From Spirometra erinaceieuropaei (lineage: Eukaryota > Platyhelminthes > Cestoda > Diphyllobothriidea > Diphyllobothriidae), in contig CACRXP010001017.1 in the NCBI GenBank assembly GCA_902702965.1, positions 38,267 to 102,266 on the forward strand: a DNA stretch of 64,000 nt. The letters run 5' to 3'. A program made the translations under genes and the position numbers. Within the stretch, counting starts at the first letter, position 1; every line of letters begins with the position of its first letter. Positions 11,336 through 21,984 of the stretch are shown piece by piece. The notes below the pieces were generated by a model. The model was not told where the DNA came from. It saw only the letters and a program-made list of their open reading frames with translations, and searched no databases.

Positions 11336-12222
11336 CGGTCCGCTTTACAGAACCCGTAACTGAGTGCAAACTGATAACCGAAGGACTGTGCAAAAGCTCT
11401 GCTATTTTCGCAAGACTCACTATGTTCAAAAAACTGTACAGTCATTTGTCCGAATTGTTTTTGCCCCAAATGGTATTTTACTCCATAGTACCCTTAACTC
11501 ACTTCGTCCAGCTTCTGGCACTTTCGGTGTATTTATTCGGCCTCGATTTATTCTCCGACATGGCCAGGTAAGTAGGCACAGCACTTTGCGCCCAGATCTG
11601 CCTCCGTTTGTGCATGCATGTAACTTCATTCATCGTGCCTGATTCCAAGGACTCCATAGTGCAGGTCCACGGAATCGATAAAACATCCACGGCATCGATA
11701 AAAACATAGATTCAGCCTGTCTACGGCGGAGTTCTGGGTGGAGATGAACCAACCGACTACTTTACTTTGGCATCCGAGCATGGTGAATGTGTAAAAAAGT
11801 GTGGTACATGCCGCACAAGGCTGCCTCGCCAAAAGCAAATCCAGGCTCAAGTCACGGCCTCACTCGCCGCCTAGGCATTGGTGAACTCCTTCGCACTCCG
11901 GTGATCGAACTATCATGCTCTGCCAGTTTGTTTTTTGCCCTGATTTTACATAGCACCAATGTGAGCCTCACGTTAGGAAATAATCCTACTCCTTTTTATA
12001 GTTTAAAAACCAGCGTATGAGTTCAGATCTTCCATCCACTTCTATACTGTGTGTGAATTAAATTTCCCGTTTTAGGAAAATTAGTTCTCGCTTGTGGCAG
12101 AAGCTTCCGAGTATAGGAGTGATGTTGTCGGGGGTAAGATACTTGCCTAATTGTTCTTTACTACAAAATTCCAGGAATCTTTTCTGAAAATGTTCAACCC
12201 CTTTTTTATCATTAAGTACTGA
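11336..12222 (+). CDS. Candidate three-exon 3' end of a membrane-protein gene (unrecognised)
   Basis: Three exons fit in phase: 11336-11567 (acceptor tttttttctttcaag, donor cag|gtaagt), 12076-12133 (acceptor cccgttttag, donor ggg|gtaaga) and 12175-12222 (acceptor aaaattccag, ending in TGA). The first ends with two codon bases completed by the G that opens the second; the second ends on a whole codon. The first exon encodes FTEPVTECKLITEGLC and a hydrophobic stretch (MVFYSIVPLTHFVQLLALSV) typical of a membrane helix. The second encodes KISSRLWQKLPSIGVMLSG and the third ends FNPFFIIKY. The last intron would be only 41 bp; very short introns are known in flatworms. The product is not recognised. 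Relation to the candidate exons at 4835-5624 is possible but would need missing exons. Confidence 0.35.
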
Positions 12223-12739
12223 AGGATCTTTTTAAAACCAACGTACAATTACTTGACAAGGGCATACCCTGACATGGATGAGTTGATACGAGGCTTAACG
12301 CCCTTTCACTGTTTTCGCGCCGTCTCCATATTCCAGTAGTTTCAATCACACGTAATAAATTCCAGAGACTGCAAGATCTTCGCAGTTACGTACTTCGTGC
12401 CCGTCTTCTCAGATACTCTGCGTCGCTGTCATCTCGTGTTTTTGTTTGAACCCAAATAGTGTCCTACTTCCAGTGTTTTGAACTCTCTGAGACTTTCAGA
12501 TAAATGTTTAAGCCACCCATCAAGTATACAAAAGCACCTGAATTGGTTTGCAGTACAAGTTGCCACGAGAAATATTATCAAGTCACTTTATGTACGATGG
12601 CATTTTGCCATTTAATTTCACATCTGTCCAGGCACCTGTGTTAGCCACAATAAATGACAAAGAGCTATTTACGTGGAATGTACCGCTTCCATGAATTTTC
12701 TCAACATTCATAAATTCAGTCATATTCGTCAGAAAGGAG
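12223..12739. other. Unassigned sequence
   Basis: No supported feature. Confidence 0.3.
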
Positions 12740-12908
12740 GGATAGAATTTGCCCTCCTTATGCTGGCTTTGTTTGACCCTTTTCGTAAATTTCATTATTG
12801 GGAGTGAAAATTTGCATGTAACTTTCTTACATGCAAATTTTCAATCCCAATAATGAAATTTACGAAAAGGGTCAAACAAAGCCAGCATAAGGAGGGCAAA
12901 TTCTATCC
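12740..12908. repeat. 169-bp near-perfect palindrome
   Basis: Two 82-base arms (from ggatagaatttgccc to gaaaatttgcatgtaa) are inverted copies of each other around a 5-base centre near position 12824, with a single visible mismatch (G in 'gggagtg' against the complement of 'aatccc' in the right arm). It would form a very stable hairpin or cruciform. Open frames across either arm mirror each other and are not genes. It may be a foldback element, a template-switch product or an assembly/library artefact. Confidence 0.85.
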
Positions 12909-13805
12909 AAAGATGCTCATATGATTATTACGATAGAAAATACCCCTGGATTTATTATGCTGGTAACGAAGTGTGCAACTTGGGCTACAGTTGTTGGGTC
13001 ATGGGCTCAGTTTAGACAGCATGCGTTGCAGCTAATCTAGAAACAGAGAAAGAAAAAATTCGAAAAATGTTAAAAATGTACACAAATTATCACACTTCTG
13101 GGCATAAAATGCATTTTGTCGCAACATTTGAAGTAAATTCCTGCAAACCTTTCTCTGAATGACCGTTAGACTCGGAGGCAAACTCTTTGGGCATCTTTCG
13201 CGTGGAAGCTTTTGTGAATTTTTTGGGAGATGGCATAACTATTGTCAGTATATTAAATGCCTTTTGCTCTTCTTCAAACTGAATCTTGCAGCACCAAAAT
13301 ATACTTTAGATGTACTTTTCGAAGCATATGCTGTCGGCCAACACTTGCAACAGCAGACTAATTAATGCATTTTTCGACCTACTTGCCATTGGGGATTTTT
13401 GAACCAAACCACTTCACCAAAACTGGAGTAAAATGTTCATGCATCGCGTAGAATAACCCAAAATGAGTTGTGACTTATGCGCAGTTTTGCATTTAAGGAA
13501 AAGTCGAACGGATATGCCTAACGCTCCAAATGTATTAGGACACAGTTTTGAGCCTTGGAAATACCCTTACTTTCATGTTCCATCCTGCCTGGTCCTATTA
13601 GAATAAGCTCTGGAAACTTTTATATGTACATTGCTCACGTTCGTATACGTTTCGCAGAAAATAACCATTTATTCCATGGTGCGTCCGCTAAGTTTTTTGA
13701 TGATTTAGTTGGTTAAAGTGAATCCCTCAAACCTCCAATTTCCGTGTACACTTGCATGTCGCCGTCTTTTTCGAGCTAACAGATGAAATATGCAGAAGAG
13801 CAGGT
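12909..13805. other. Unassigned AT-rich sequence
   Basis: No recognised gene or repeat. Confidence 0.3.
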
Positions 13806-13852
13806 ATTTATTTGACGTTTCGAATTCTTGCGCGAACCCATCGCCGAAGAAT
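13806..13852 (-). ncRNA. Decayed Penelope-type hammerhead motif (possible)
   Basis: On the minus strand a GGGTTC...GAATTC helix is followed by GAAACGTC and an A-rich stretch, the same layout as the hammerheads at 17377-17420. The 5' core is TCGGCGA where CTGATGA is needed, so at least four core positions have changed and it should be inactive. It may mark the 3' end of a lost PLE copy. Confidence 0.25.
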
Positions 13853-15094
13853 GCAATTTTTTCCAATTTTTCTATGCGTGTCGAGTTATACCGGTCAAAG
13901 CAGATAAGTAGACATATTTTCCAAGTGAAAATTACCTAGGTCTTCTGAGTTGATTCCTGGGAAACAAATCCCTGTGGCCCCCATTCGTAAGAATTACTCA
14001 GCAATTAAGTGATAAGTCTAACATTTGTGTGAGGACTATAGCTTGCATGAACTATACTACATATTTTTCGTATTTTAGGTCATACCGATCTTGTTGCTTG
14101 TTGTGTCCCATGTGAAGACGCGAGTCTGGCAGCGCAGAAGCATTGGGAGCGGACATCAGTCGCTGCAAAGCCTGAACGCAATCACAATGTTTTGGCTTTT
14201 CCTGATTTCCCAATCGTTTTGCCTTTTGACCATGCGTGGTCACGGTTCCTGGGCCGAAATTGGCGCCAGCTTGGCATACACTCTGATTGTCCCTACCTTC
14301 TGTCTACTGGCAGGCCTGCTGTTTCTGACTCTTTGATGGGAAAAGGCCGCCATAAATCGTCTGGTTTCATCTATCCACAAGGGACTTAAAGCCATTTTCC
14401 TGCTCCTCAGGCCTGTGTCTACATTATCTGACTTATTAATATTTGTCAGCGCCATACTAAGCGCCATTCCGGTTTTAATGTCTTAAAAATACAAACTTGT
14501 CATTTACCTCTGTGCTAACGGTATTAAGTCGTCCCTAGGAGAGAAGCAGACATTCAGGCTGCCGAGGTATGAAACAACTGTGAGACATTGAGACTGATTG
14601 TGTGCAAAGTACACAAATAGGACAAATACTGTTAGGCATTTATGTTGACAGGCAGTTATATAATGGAGAAGCCTATTTACTAAGGTCCGCGGAGATGGAA
14701 AGAGGAAGAATAGTTCGTGACCATCCACTACGTAGTTACCGCATATTCTGAAAGGTTACGATCCGGCCGAAAATATTATGATAGTCATTTTACTAGACTA
14801 ACAGCGTACACTCCGCATTTAGAGTAAAAAATAGGACGTTGCAAGGCAACTTTCATCTTGGCGGAAGGTTATGATATAAAAAGGCAAAAACGTCGCTTAC
14901 AACGACACCGGCTAACTTTGTGAGTGCGAGAGTAGACTTGAGTTTTTGAGTGCCCTGTCAACTTGTTTCGTGTCTATTGTACATCAGTACGGACACCAGC
15001 CTCGAGTGGTGGGAAGCGTTTCCTTTGGAGAATGGGGACAAATCAGATTGTTGGTGTGATGTTGGTGGAACAAGGTCTCCTAAAAGAAAGTCTA
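13853..15094. other. Unassigned sequence
   Basis: No recognised gene. Open frames around 14052-14467 overlap on both strands and show no motif. Confidence 0.3.
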
Positions 15095-15645
15095 TGAGGC
15101 TTCCGCCGTAATCTTGGGACCACGGACATGATATTCACCGCCCGTCAACTGCAAGAAAAGTGTCAGGAGTAGCGAGCCCACTTCTACTTTACGTCCGTGG
15201 ATTTGACGAAAGCCTTTGACGCGGTGAATCGCGAAAGACTGTGGAAAGTCATGCAGAACGACTCATCCAGGTAGTGCGCCAGCTCCACGATGGCATGATT
15301 CATGGATAATGGGTCTGTCCCGAAGGTATTTGCAGTGACCTACGGAGTGAAGCAGTGCTGCGTCTCCTGTTTTCTGTCATGCCGGTGGACGTCTACCGTG
15401 ACGAACGCTCTGGGGTGCGCATCGCCTACAGGACGGACGGATAACTCCTCAGCCACCGGCGGATGCACTTCCATTCGCGTGTATGCGCAACGACCGTCCA
15501 TGACCTCGTCGCCAACGACTGCGCCCACGACGCCACCTCGGAAGGCGTCATGAAATGGAGCATAGATCTGTTCGCCGCCGCCTGCGACAACTTCGGCCTG
15601 GTCATCAACACGGAGATGACGGTGGTTATGCTTTAGCTGGCGCCC
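15095..15645 (+). pseudogene. RTE-type LINE reverse transcriptase fragment
   Basis: The nucleotide sequence is clearly homologous to 44330-44890 of the near-complete copy: 'gggaccacggacatgat', 'cgcccgtcaactgcaaga', 'gtggatttgacgaaagcc', 'gcatcgcctacaggacgga' and 'cttcggcctggtcatcaaca' occur in order. This is the RT palm around motif A ([15 protein letters not shown]) through the region just past the FADD site. Frame changes and stops break it (for example after the 'AVLHDGM' region), and the segment with the FADD motif is altered to VANDCAHD. It is truncated at both ends. Confidence 0.8.
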
Positions 15646-15921
15646 GACGCCTTGCTGCACTTTGCTGTGGGGCTTGCGGTGGACATGGTCGGCAGCAATA
15701 GTTGAGACGTCAAGTTGGAATACGTCACCCAGATCCTGTCACAAGTTAGCGGGATATCGACTATGCAGCGGTTCATCATGTACGATCTTCTGATCATCAT
15801 GGATTCGGTTGTGTTAATTCCTTTGAGAAACATTGACCAGTATAGCTTTAGTGCTTACTTCCTGCTGATGAAATTAAAGCCTTTATTTACCGTTAACTTG
15901 TTAATCCGGAACCTGGTGAAC
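15646..15921. other. Short unassigned spacer
   Basis: The end of the RTE fragment passes into sequence with no identified homology; this is the flank into which the Penelope pair inserted. Confidence 0.3.
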
Positions 15922-15934
15922 GCAATTCCAACTG
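15922..15934 (+). repeat. 13-bp direct repeat, left flank of the Penelope pair
   Basis: GCAATTCCAACTG occurs here and again at 17459-17471, directly after the right end of the inverted Penelope structure. Between this left copy and the left Penelope end (15974) lie 39 extra bases. The repeat is a good candidate for a target-site duplication made when the whole inverted pair inserted as one unit. Confidence 0.6.
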
Positions 15935-16011
15935 CCGATACAAGCGAAAATGCGAGTTACAGGAACTAGTTGATCAGAAGAAGAAGCGATCGCTGGAACA
16001 ATGGCTTTATT

Positions 16012-16055
16012 CGCCTGACGTTTCGGATTCTCTCTTAAATCTATCATCAGAGACA
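16012..16055 (-). ncRNA. Hammerhead ribozyme motif, minus-strand Penelope copy
   Basis: The minus strand carries the full core CTGATGA...GAAACGTC. Compared with the plus copy, helix II is weakened: AGATTT replaces GGATTC opposite GAATCC, giving an A-C mismatch at the base and a U-G at the top. The core itself is unchanged. It is placed just inside the outer end of the left arm. Confidence 0.7.
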
Positions 16056-16155
16056 GTTGCAGAAAAGGGTGGCTAGTGTACAGGCAGTCGCAGTATTTAT
16101 AGGATGCGGTCGCCATGCTACCGCATACCTACAGCAATTAACCGTGCCCCCTTCA

Positions 16156-16651
16156 TTAAGGATTGTTGCCTGCTGGTGCGCTAATTGCTTGATGGCCGGC
16201 ATGCAAGTTGTTAATTGCTGACATCTCATCACCCATGTTGGATGCTGGCGTGATGATTACTCGGCCATCTGGCTCACGTGCTTGCGCGCTCTTCGAGTGG
16301 TCAATTGCTTTGGCCAGTCTATGCCTCAGGACAGAATATGGAGTGGGGATGTCGTTGCACTTGTTGATAGACTGAGGTCCCGTGAACCATGACTCAAGCA
16401 ACTCGCGGGTCACGCGATTATCCCCTCTCGCGAGAATTTCGGCCTCATCGAACTTGAATGTGTGGCCGGGTCTCGTCGAATGGGCCGCGACCTGACAGTT
16501 GGCGTCATTTCTCCGTACAGCTGCCACGTGTTCGGCAATTCGCGTCCGGAGCAGTCTTCCAGTTTCTCCAACGTAGTTGCTTTGTCCGCAACTGCACCAG
16601 ATCCGGTAAACGACTCCAGATGTTTCTTGCCGTGGCAGTGGGTCTTTTGGC
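16156..16651 (-). pseudogene. Penelope GIY-YIG endonuclease, truncated minus-strand copy
   Basis: The open frame runs from about 16651 on the minus strand through residues matching DPLSRQETSGVVYRIWC-like sequence, then AAVRRNDANCQVAAHSTRPG, FKFDEAEILARGDNRVTREL and LESWFTGPQSINKCN, ending at a stop at 16156. It is almost identical to the plus copy (for example HSKSAQ against HSRNAQ). It lacks everything upstream of the endonuclease and has no start codon of its own. Antisense frames across it (such as the one opening at 16458 +) are artefacts of the inverted repeat. Confidence 0.8.
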
Positions 16652-16652
16652 C

Positions 16653-17276
16653 GACCCCAAATTCTGGCGAGCGATCCCGTACATCAAGAACGTCTCCGAG
16701 GCCGTTAGCCGCCTTCTTGCACCGCTTGGGGTTGGAGTTGCGCACAGACCGGAGGCCACCATGAGGCGTCAAGTGATGAGACCAAAAGACCCACTGTCAC
16801 GGCAAGAAACATCTGGAGTCGTTTACCGGATCTGGTGCAGTTTCGGACAAAGCAACTACGTCGGAGAAACTGGAAGACTGCTCCGGACGCGAATTGCCGA
16901 ACACGTGGCAGCTGTACGGAGAAATGACGCCAACTGTCAGGTCGCGGCCCATTCGACGAGACCCGGCCACACATTCAAGTTCGATGAGGCCGAAATTCTT
17001 GCGAGAGGGGATAATCGCGTGACCCGCGAGTTGCTTGAATCATGGTTCACGGGACCTCAGTCTATCAACAAGTGCAACGACATCCCCACTCCATATTCTG
17101 TCCTGAGGCATAGACTGGCCAAAGCAATTGACCACTCGAGGAACGCGCAAGCACGTGAGCCAGATGGCCGAGTAATCATCACGCCAGCATCCAACATGGG
17201 TGATGAGATGTCAGCAATTAACAACTTGCATGCCGGCCATCAAGCAATTAGCGCACCAGCAGGCAACAATCCTTGA
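16653..17276 (+). pseudogene. Penelope GIY-YIG endonuclease domain, plus-strand copy
   Basis: From the inversion junction the frame reads IPYIKNVSEAVSRLLAPLGV and then GVVYRIWCSFGQSNYVGETG, which holds the GIY-YIG motif as V-V-Y ... Y-V-G, followed by R-x-x-x-TRIAEH with the conserved arginine. The rest (ELLESWFTGPQSINKCND) is typical of the PLE endonuclease tail, and the protein ends at TGA in 17274-17276. In PLEs this domain nicks target DNA for target-primed reverse transcription and sits C-terminal to a telomerase-like RT, which is missing here. The open frame extends 65 codons further upstream, but that part is antisense to the inverted partner. Confidence 0.85.
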
Positions 17277-17376
17277 TGAAGGGGGCACGGTTAATTGCTG
17301 TAGGTATGCGGTAGCATGGCGACTGCATCCTATAAATACTGCGACTGCCTGTACACTAGCCACCTTTTTCTGCAAC

Positions 17377-17420
17377 TGTCTCTGATGATGGATTCAGGAG
17401 AGAATCCGAAACGTCAGGCG
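17377..17420 (+). ncRNA. Hammerhead ribozyme motif, plus-strand Penelope copy
   Basis: Core CTGATGA (17382-17388), a bulged T, helix II GGATTC/GAATCC (17390-17395, 17402-17407) with loop AGGAGA, then GAAACGTC (17408-17415). TGTCT (17377-17381) can pair with AGGCG (17416-17420) as helix I. The cleavage triplet is GUC, with the cut expected after C17415. Helix III has no loop: A-C-G-U between GAA and C is self-complementary, so it can form only between two molecules. This is the minimal dimer-type hammerhead described for Penelope-like elements. It lies in the 3' repeat of the element. Confidence 0.8.
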
Positions 17421-17458
17421 AATAAAGCCATTGTTCCAGCGATCGCTTCTTCTTCTGA

Positions 17459-17471
17459 GCAATTCCAACTG
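17459..17471 (+). repeat. 13-bp direct repeat, right flank of the Penelope pair
   Basis: Second copy of GCAATTCCAACTG, abutting the right arm of the inverted structure. Confidence 0.6.
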
Positions 17472-18151
17472 TTGTCGCGTTTTCCTCGTAATTCGTACAG
17501 TGTATGGCGCGACGTAAGATAGTTGAAGTTCGCATAGCACTAGGTACGGTCTTCTGCAGTGCGCCACTTTATCGAGAATACATGCGACGGTGGTGGGTAT
17601 CCAAGGGAAATTATGGGAAAAATTACCAGCTACCAAACACTTTTCCATCAATGTCTTCCTAGGTTTTAAGACCAGTTTTCGGGGGACTGAATCATTGTCT
17701 GGGAATTGTAACTGTGAAAGTGGTGCCTGGGAGAGGATGGCGAGTGAGGGCGATACAGGGAAGTCCACCCTCATGGCACATAACTGCATTCCTCACTAGT
17801 ATAAGTATGATGCACTTGAACGCGTGACGATGCCCAATGAGTCGTGGCGTGATTGTCAAATAGGGTCACAATATCCTCTATACGCACGATTCGTAGTGAA
17901 GCTAAGGAAAGTGCCTCAGCTTCTTCTGTGTCCACCCCCGTAAACAGTATCGACTGGACTACCAAATGAACGTCGATGACTCCAAAAACCGATTTTGATC
18001 TGGCAGCAAAGAAGCACAGCGCGCTTAGTTTTGAAAAGGCATCACAATATCTCCATACTTCAATTCCATTTGCGCGACAAAACTGAAGTCTCCCTGGGTT
18101 TAGGTACCTGAGGATGGAAGCCTGAACGATGTTTGTATTTTAGGTACGATT
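17472..18151. other. Unassigned sequence up to a gap
   Basis: A minus-strand open frame (about 17470-17789) has no recognised domain. Nothing else is supported. Confidence 0.3.
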
Positions 18152-19062
18152 NNNNNNNNNNNNNNNNNNNNNNNNNNNNNNNNNNNNNNNNNNNNNNNNN
18201 NNNNNNNNNNNNNNNNNNNNNNNNNNNNNNNNNNNNNNNNNNNNNNNNNNNNNNNNNNNNNNNNNNNNNNNNNNNNNNNNNNNNNNNNNNNNNNNNNNNN
18301 NNNNNNNNNNNNNNNNNNNNNNNNNNNNNNNNNNNNNNNNNNNNNNNNNNNNNNNNNNNNNNNNNNNNNNNNNNNNNNNNNNNNNNNNNNNNNNNNNNNN
18401 NNNNNNNNNNNNNNNNNNNNNNNNNNNNNNNNNNNNNNNNNNNNNNNNNNNNNNNNNNNNNNNNNNNNNNNNNNNNNNNNNNNNNNNNNNNNNNNNNNNN
18501 NNNNNNNNNNNNNNNNNNNNNNNNNNNNNNNNNNNNNNNNNNNNNNNNNNNNNNNNNNNNNNNNNNNNNNNNNNNNNNNNNNNNNNNNNNNNNNNNNNNN
18601 NNNNNNNNNNNNNNNNNNNNNNNNNNNNNNNNNNNNNNNNNNNNNNNNNNNNNNNNNNNNNNNNNNNNNNNNNNNNNNNNNNNNNNNNNNNNNNNNNNNN
18701 NNNNNNNNNNNNNNNNNNNNNNNNNNNNNNNNNNNNNNNNNNNNNNNNNNNNNNNNNNNNNNNNNNNNNNNNNNNNNNNNNNNNNNNNNNNNNNNNNNNN
18801 NNNNNNNNNNNNNNNNNNNNNNNNNNNNNNNNNNNNNNNNNNNNNNNNNNNNNNNNNNNNNNNNNNNNNNNNNNNNNNNNNNNNNNNNNNNNNNNNNNNN
18901 NNNNNNNNNNNNNNNNNNNNNNNNNNNNNNNNNNNNNNNNNNNNNNNNNNNNNNNNNNNNNNNNNNNNNNNNNNNNNNNNNNNNNNNNNNNNNNNNNNNN
19001 NNNNNNNNNNNNNNNNNNNNNNNNNNNNNNNNNNNNNNNNNNNNNNNNNNNNNNNNNNNNNN
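18152..19062. other. Assembly gap (911 N)
   Basis: Run of N. Open frames drawn through it are meaningless. Confidence 0.99.
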
Positions 19063-21183
19063 TGTTTAAATCGACCAGAGCCAATTCGAGTAGCCAGTCG
19101 AATCAAGTGGACGGCGTACACCCACGATCTCGATATTTTGCTCATTGCAACTCTCGAAAGGAGCGATTTTTCGTCCAATGTCAAATCAAGGTAAAAACCG
19201 CCAGCCACAATATCCTGGAACTGCGAACAGAAGTACTCTCAATGGAGATTGGAAGGCCATTTAATATATCCAGCCGTCACAGGGATAGTTTAATTCGCGA
19301 TTGAGGTCGAGGAGACATTCGCCCGCGTGAATAAAAGCATGCCATTTCTTTCTTCAAAAGGCCCAGCATCTAACTGGCTCCTCCGAATCTACCGACCAGT
19401 TTAACTGCGCTGTGCAAATCTGAGGCGGCCCATGTCCGTGAATGTGCTACAGGATGATTCTTATTATCTGCCGTAGAGGGAGTTCATTAGTCAGAATCCT
19501 GGGGCAATTTTGGCGAACCTGCTCAGGGTTGGAAACTGCACCTATAGGGTTGGTTTTCCGCCTCGCCCTTTTTGGTAATTATCGGTTTTCAAAGCCCAAT
19601 GGTATTACCTTTTTGATTGGTGAGATGCGCGCCGACGGCTCAGTGGGTTGAGCACAAGCTGCAAAATTGTGCATATTTGCAGTTTTATTTTGCCTTTTTG
19701 TTAGTGTATTCTCATGCACAGACCCGTCACTCACCTATAAACTGCTAGAAGACCGCGGTAAATTGCGTGCCAAATAGCACATAAAAATTAAACCAGGTCG
19801 GCAGTCTCAGTAGAATTGACGACAGAATTTTTCAAAGCAAACGAGCGCATTGTATTAAAGTTCCAACAGTTGGTATTCCCAAGGACTACGATAGTAATGT
19901 TATGAAAGCCAGACAGGCTGAATGACGCCTTTATTATTCTCAACCTGAGCATTACGCGATAAGTATAGTGCACGTCTGTCCACAAGCAATGGGTGCATAG
20001 TGGAGCTTCCAAAAAACACAAATATTCGTGAGACAGACCCATACGTAGCCAGCCGCCGACCGCGAGGAACGAGACAAAAGGTGGAATTCTTCAACAATTC
20101 CACGAATGAGACCCTGGACCGAAAGGAAAAAAAGCAGAAATACTAAATAATGGCTTCGGGGAATTGATAATTGAGAACGCTGTCTAGTACCTCATTTCAC
20201 TTCTGCATTCTTCAACCCTCTATGTTTGTGCTGACAAAGTTTCCCTTTTTTGGTGCCATAGGCGGAGAATTGTTTACATAAGAGGTAGGACATGGAAATA
20301 GAACGCTCTCCGGAATACCGGTGGCTTTGCGATAAATTCCAGGGAGAATGGGGTTATGGCTAAGTTTGGGCTAGGGTTAATGTTAGGACACAGGAATGGG
20401 TACTCTTCTTGGAATTTAGACCAAAACAACCTGCATTAGGGGGGGAGGGGTTCTGTTCTCTTTGCTTGCGATTTATGAAACAGCTGACACTGAAGATGAG
20501 GGATCTAGATTAAATTTAGAGAACAACAGGCGGTCCATCACAACAAGCAGTAGGCGAAAGAATTGGCAGACAAACTGTATAAGACGGTTTCCAATATCCT
20601 AGAATCTAAACAGTTTTCCAAAGAGTAATCTTCGAGATCAGAAAGGCACTTTGTGCAATTCGGTTGACCGCATACAGAGACCGGAGTAGTCACCTCCAGA
20701 CCTGCGGCATTGGCCATTGATTGGTCAAACCTGTTATATTTCTGCTAACACCAGCACGCTGCACCGCTGTCTTGGATGCGGGAAATTATTAGGTTTCTGC
20801 CGACTGGCAACACATACACAGTCAATGAAGCCGGAGCGGCAAAGTCAACCAAAACGCAAGTTATTTTCCTTATGGAGATGTTCAGTTTTCGTTAACCTAT
20901 TGGCAGTCACCCACCACGCTGTAAATTATGACTGGGCCACAACCACGTATTAGAACGGCATCACTGACGATGACCTTATGCTGAACCCGACAAAAACACT
21001 AATGAAGTGTGCAACAGTTAATCACAAGCAGGACGTGATCAACATCTGTCAAATGCACGAGTGTCCAGTGGTGGACGCGTGGTGGTCGTATTAGGTCGGT
21101 CACTTGATTGCAGGTATTGACTACGCGTAGCGTACATTATCCAATAGACAACTCCCTCCATTAACTCCACGAAGCTAGGTCCC
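19063..21183. other. Unassigned sequence
   Basis: No firm feature. A stretch at about 20960-21060 reads DDLMLNPTKTLMKC, which could be a worn remnant of a Jockey-type RT (the N-x-x-KT segment after the FADD motif), but it is too short to call. Confidence 0.3.
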
Positions 21184-21760
21184 GTGCTGCGCCCACGCGC
21201 CTGGAACCGCCTCCACCGGCTGGCTAAGGGGGGTGAGGGTATCAGTCTATATTCCCCACGCGCGGTAAGACTTCTCCCCTACCCAACTCCACTCTGCCCT
21301 TCTATTCAGTCCTTCCTCTCCACACCTCCCTCCTCCGCCCTCCACGCACTCCCCACTCCAATTCCCCTCTGCCCTTCTCATCCCCAATCCTCTTGCGACC
21401 TTCAGGTCCCCACAATCCTCCAACCCATTCACTCCCCCCTAGGCTCACACTCCGAACTTGCAGGTCGCTGGTAAGTCCACTGTCTATAATAATCTTAAAA
21501 CCCACGGTCGAAAGTCCTGCTGAGAGGGTGGCACGCAAACGGCGCAGGTCAACAAAACAAAGTCGTGACCCATGGTGGATTTCGGCGAGGAGAAAGGGAC
21601 TACAAAAGGTGCTTTAAACAAATGCTGGGTACGACATCAGCGCGCAGTACGTGGCTCGCAGACTGCAATGCATGTGGTCAAACAATCAAACGGAAAGCAA
21701 AAATCTCTCCGATCCCCTTTATCCTCCCCTCTGTCAATCCGAAATGACTCCTCGGGGTGA
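21184..21760 (+). repeat. RTE-type LINE 5' untranslated region fragment with pyrimidine-rich tract
   Basis: A CT-rich tract (about 21250-21450) resembles the pyrimidine-rich stretch before the ORF of the complete copy (42400-42490). The string 'aaaaggtgctttaaacaaat' with 'gctgggtacgacatcagcgc' (21600-21650) matches 'gtgccctaaagaaatgctgg' at 22795 and 'gtgacctaaacattgctgga' at 42271. It is therefore another piece of the same LINE leader. It is not coding. Confidence 0.5.
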
Positions 21761-21984
21761 CTTTAAGGACACTTATCTGACGTCCAAGCCTGATAAAATC
21801 TGACCTGTCGCTGTGGACCAGCACGTTTAGGACACATGAAAATGTGGGTTCCGGCAAATTGGCGAATCTTCATTTGTCGTGACTTTTTATGGCCAATGTC
21901 ACGCTGGATGTGGGAAGAGAGAGTGAGGTAGATACTGCTAGCTTTGGGAGCCATCGACGTTTGCGGCAAACGTACTACTGTGTG

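Larger units (their letters stand above)
15935..17458. mobile_element. Penelope-like element: two 5'-truncated copies in head-to-head inversion
   Basis: Arms 15974-16651 (minus copy) and 16781-17458 (plus copy) are inverted repeats of 678 bp about a centre at 16716, nearly identical in sequence. The 129-bp spacer (16652-16780) belongs only to the plus copy and carries upstream coding sequence, so the minus copy is truncated slightly more. Both copies hold the C-terminal GIY-YIG endonuclease and end outward in a hammerhead motif and an A-rich stretch. No RT is present. Penelope elements are known for partial copies joined in inverted orientation, and the flanking 13-bp direct repeat supports a single insertion event. 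Confidence 0.85.

Noticed and set aside
16458..16652. N-terminal 65 codons of the open frame that continues into the Penelope endonuclease
   Set aside because: These codons are antisense to the inverted partner copy; the frame is open only because of the inversion.
18060..19208. Long open frames at 18.1-19.2 kb
   Set aside because: They run through 911 N and have no meaning.
20950..21060. Possible Jockey-type RT remnant (DDLMLNPTKTLMKC)
   Set aside because: One short motif without the neighbouring blocks; could be chance.
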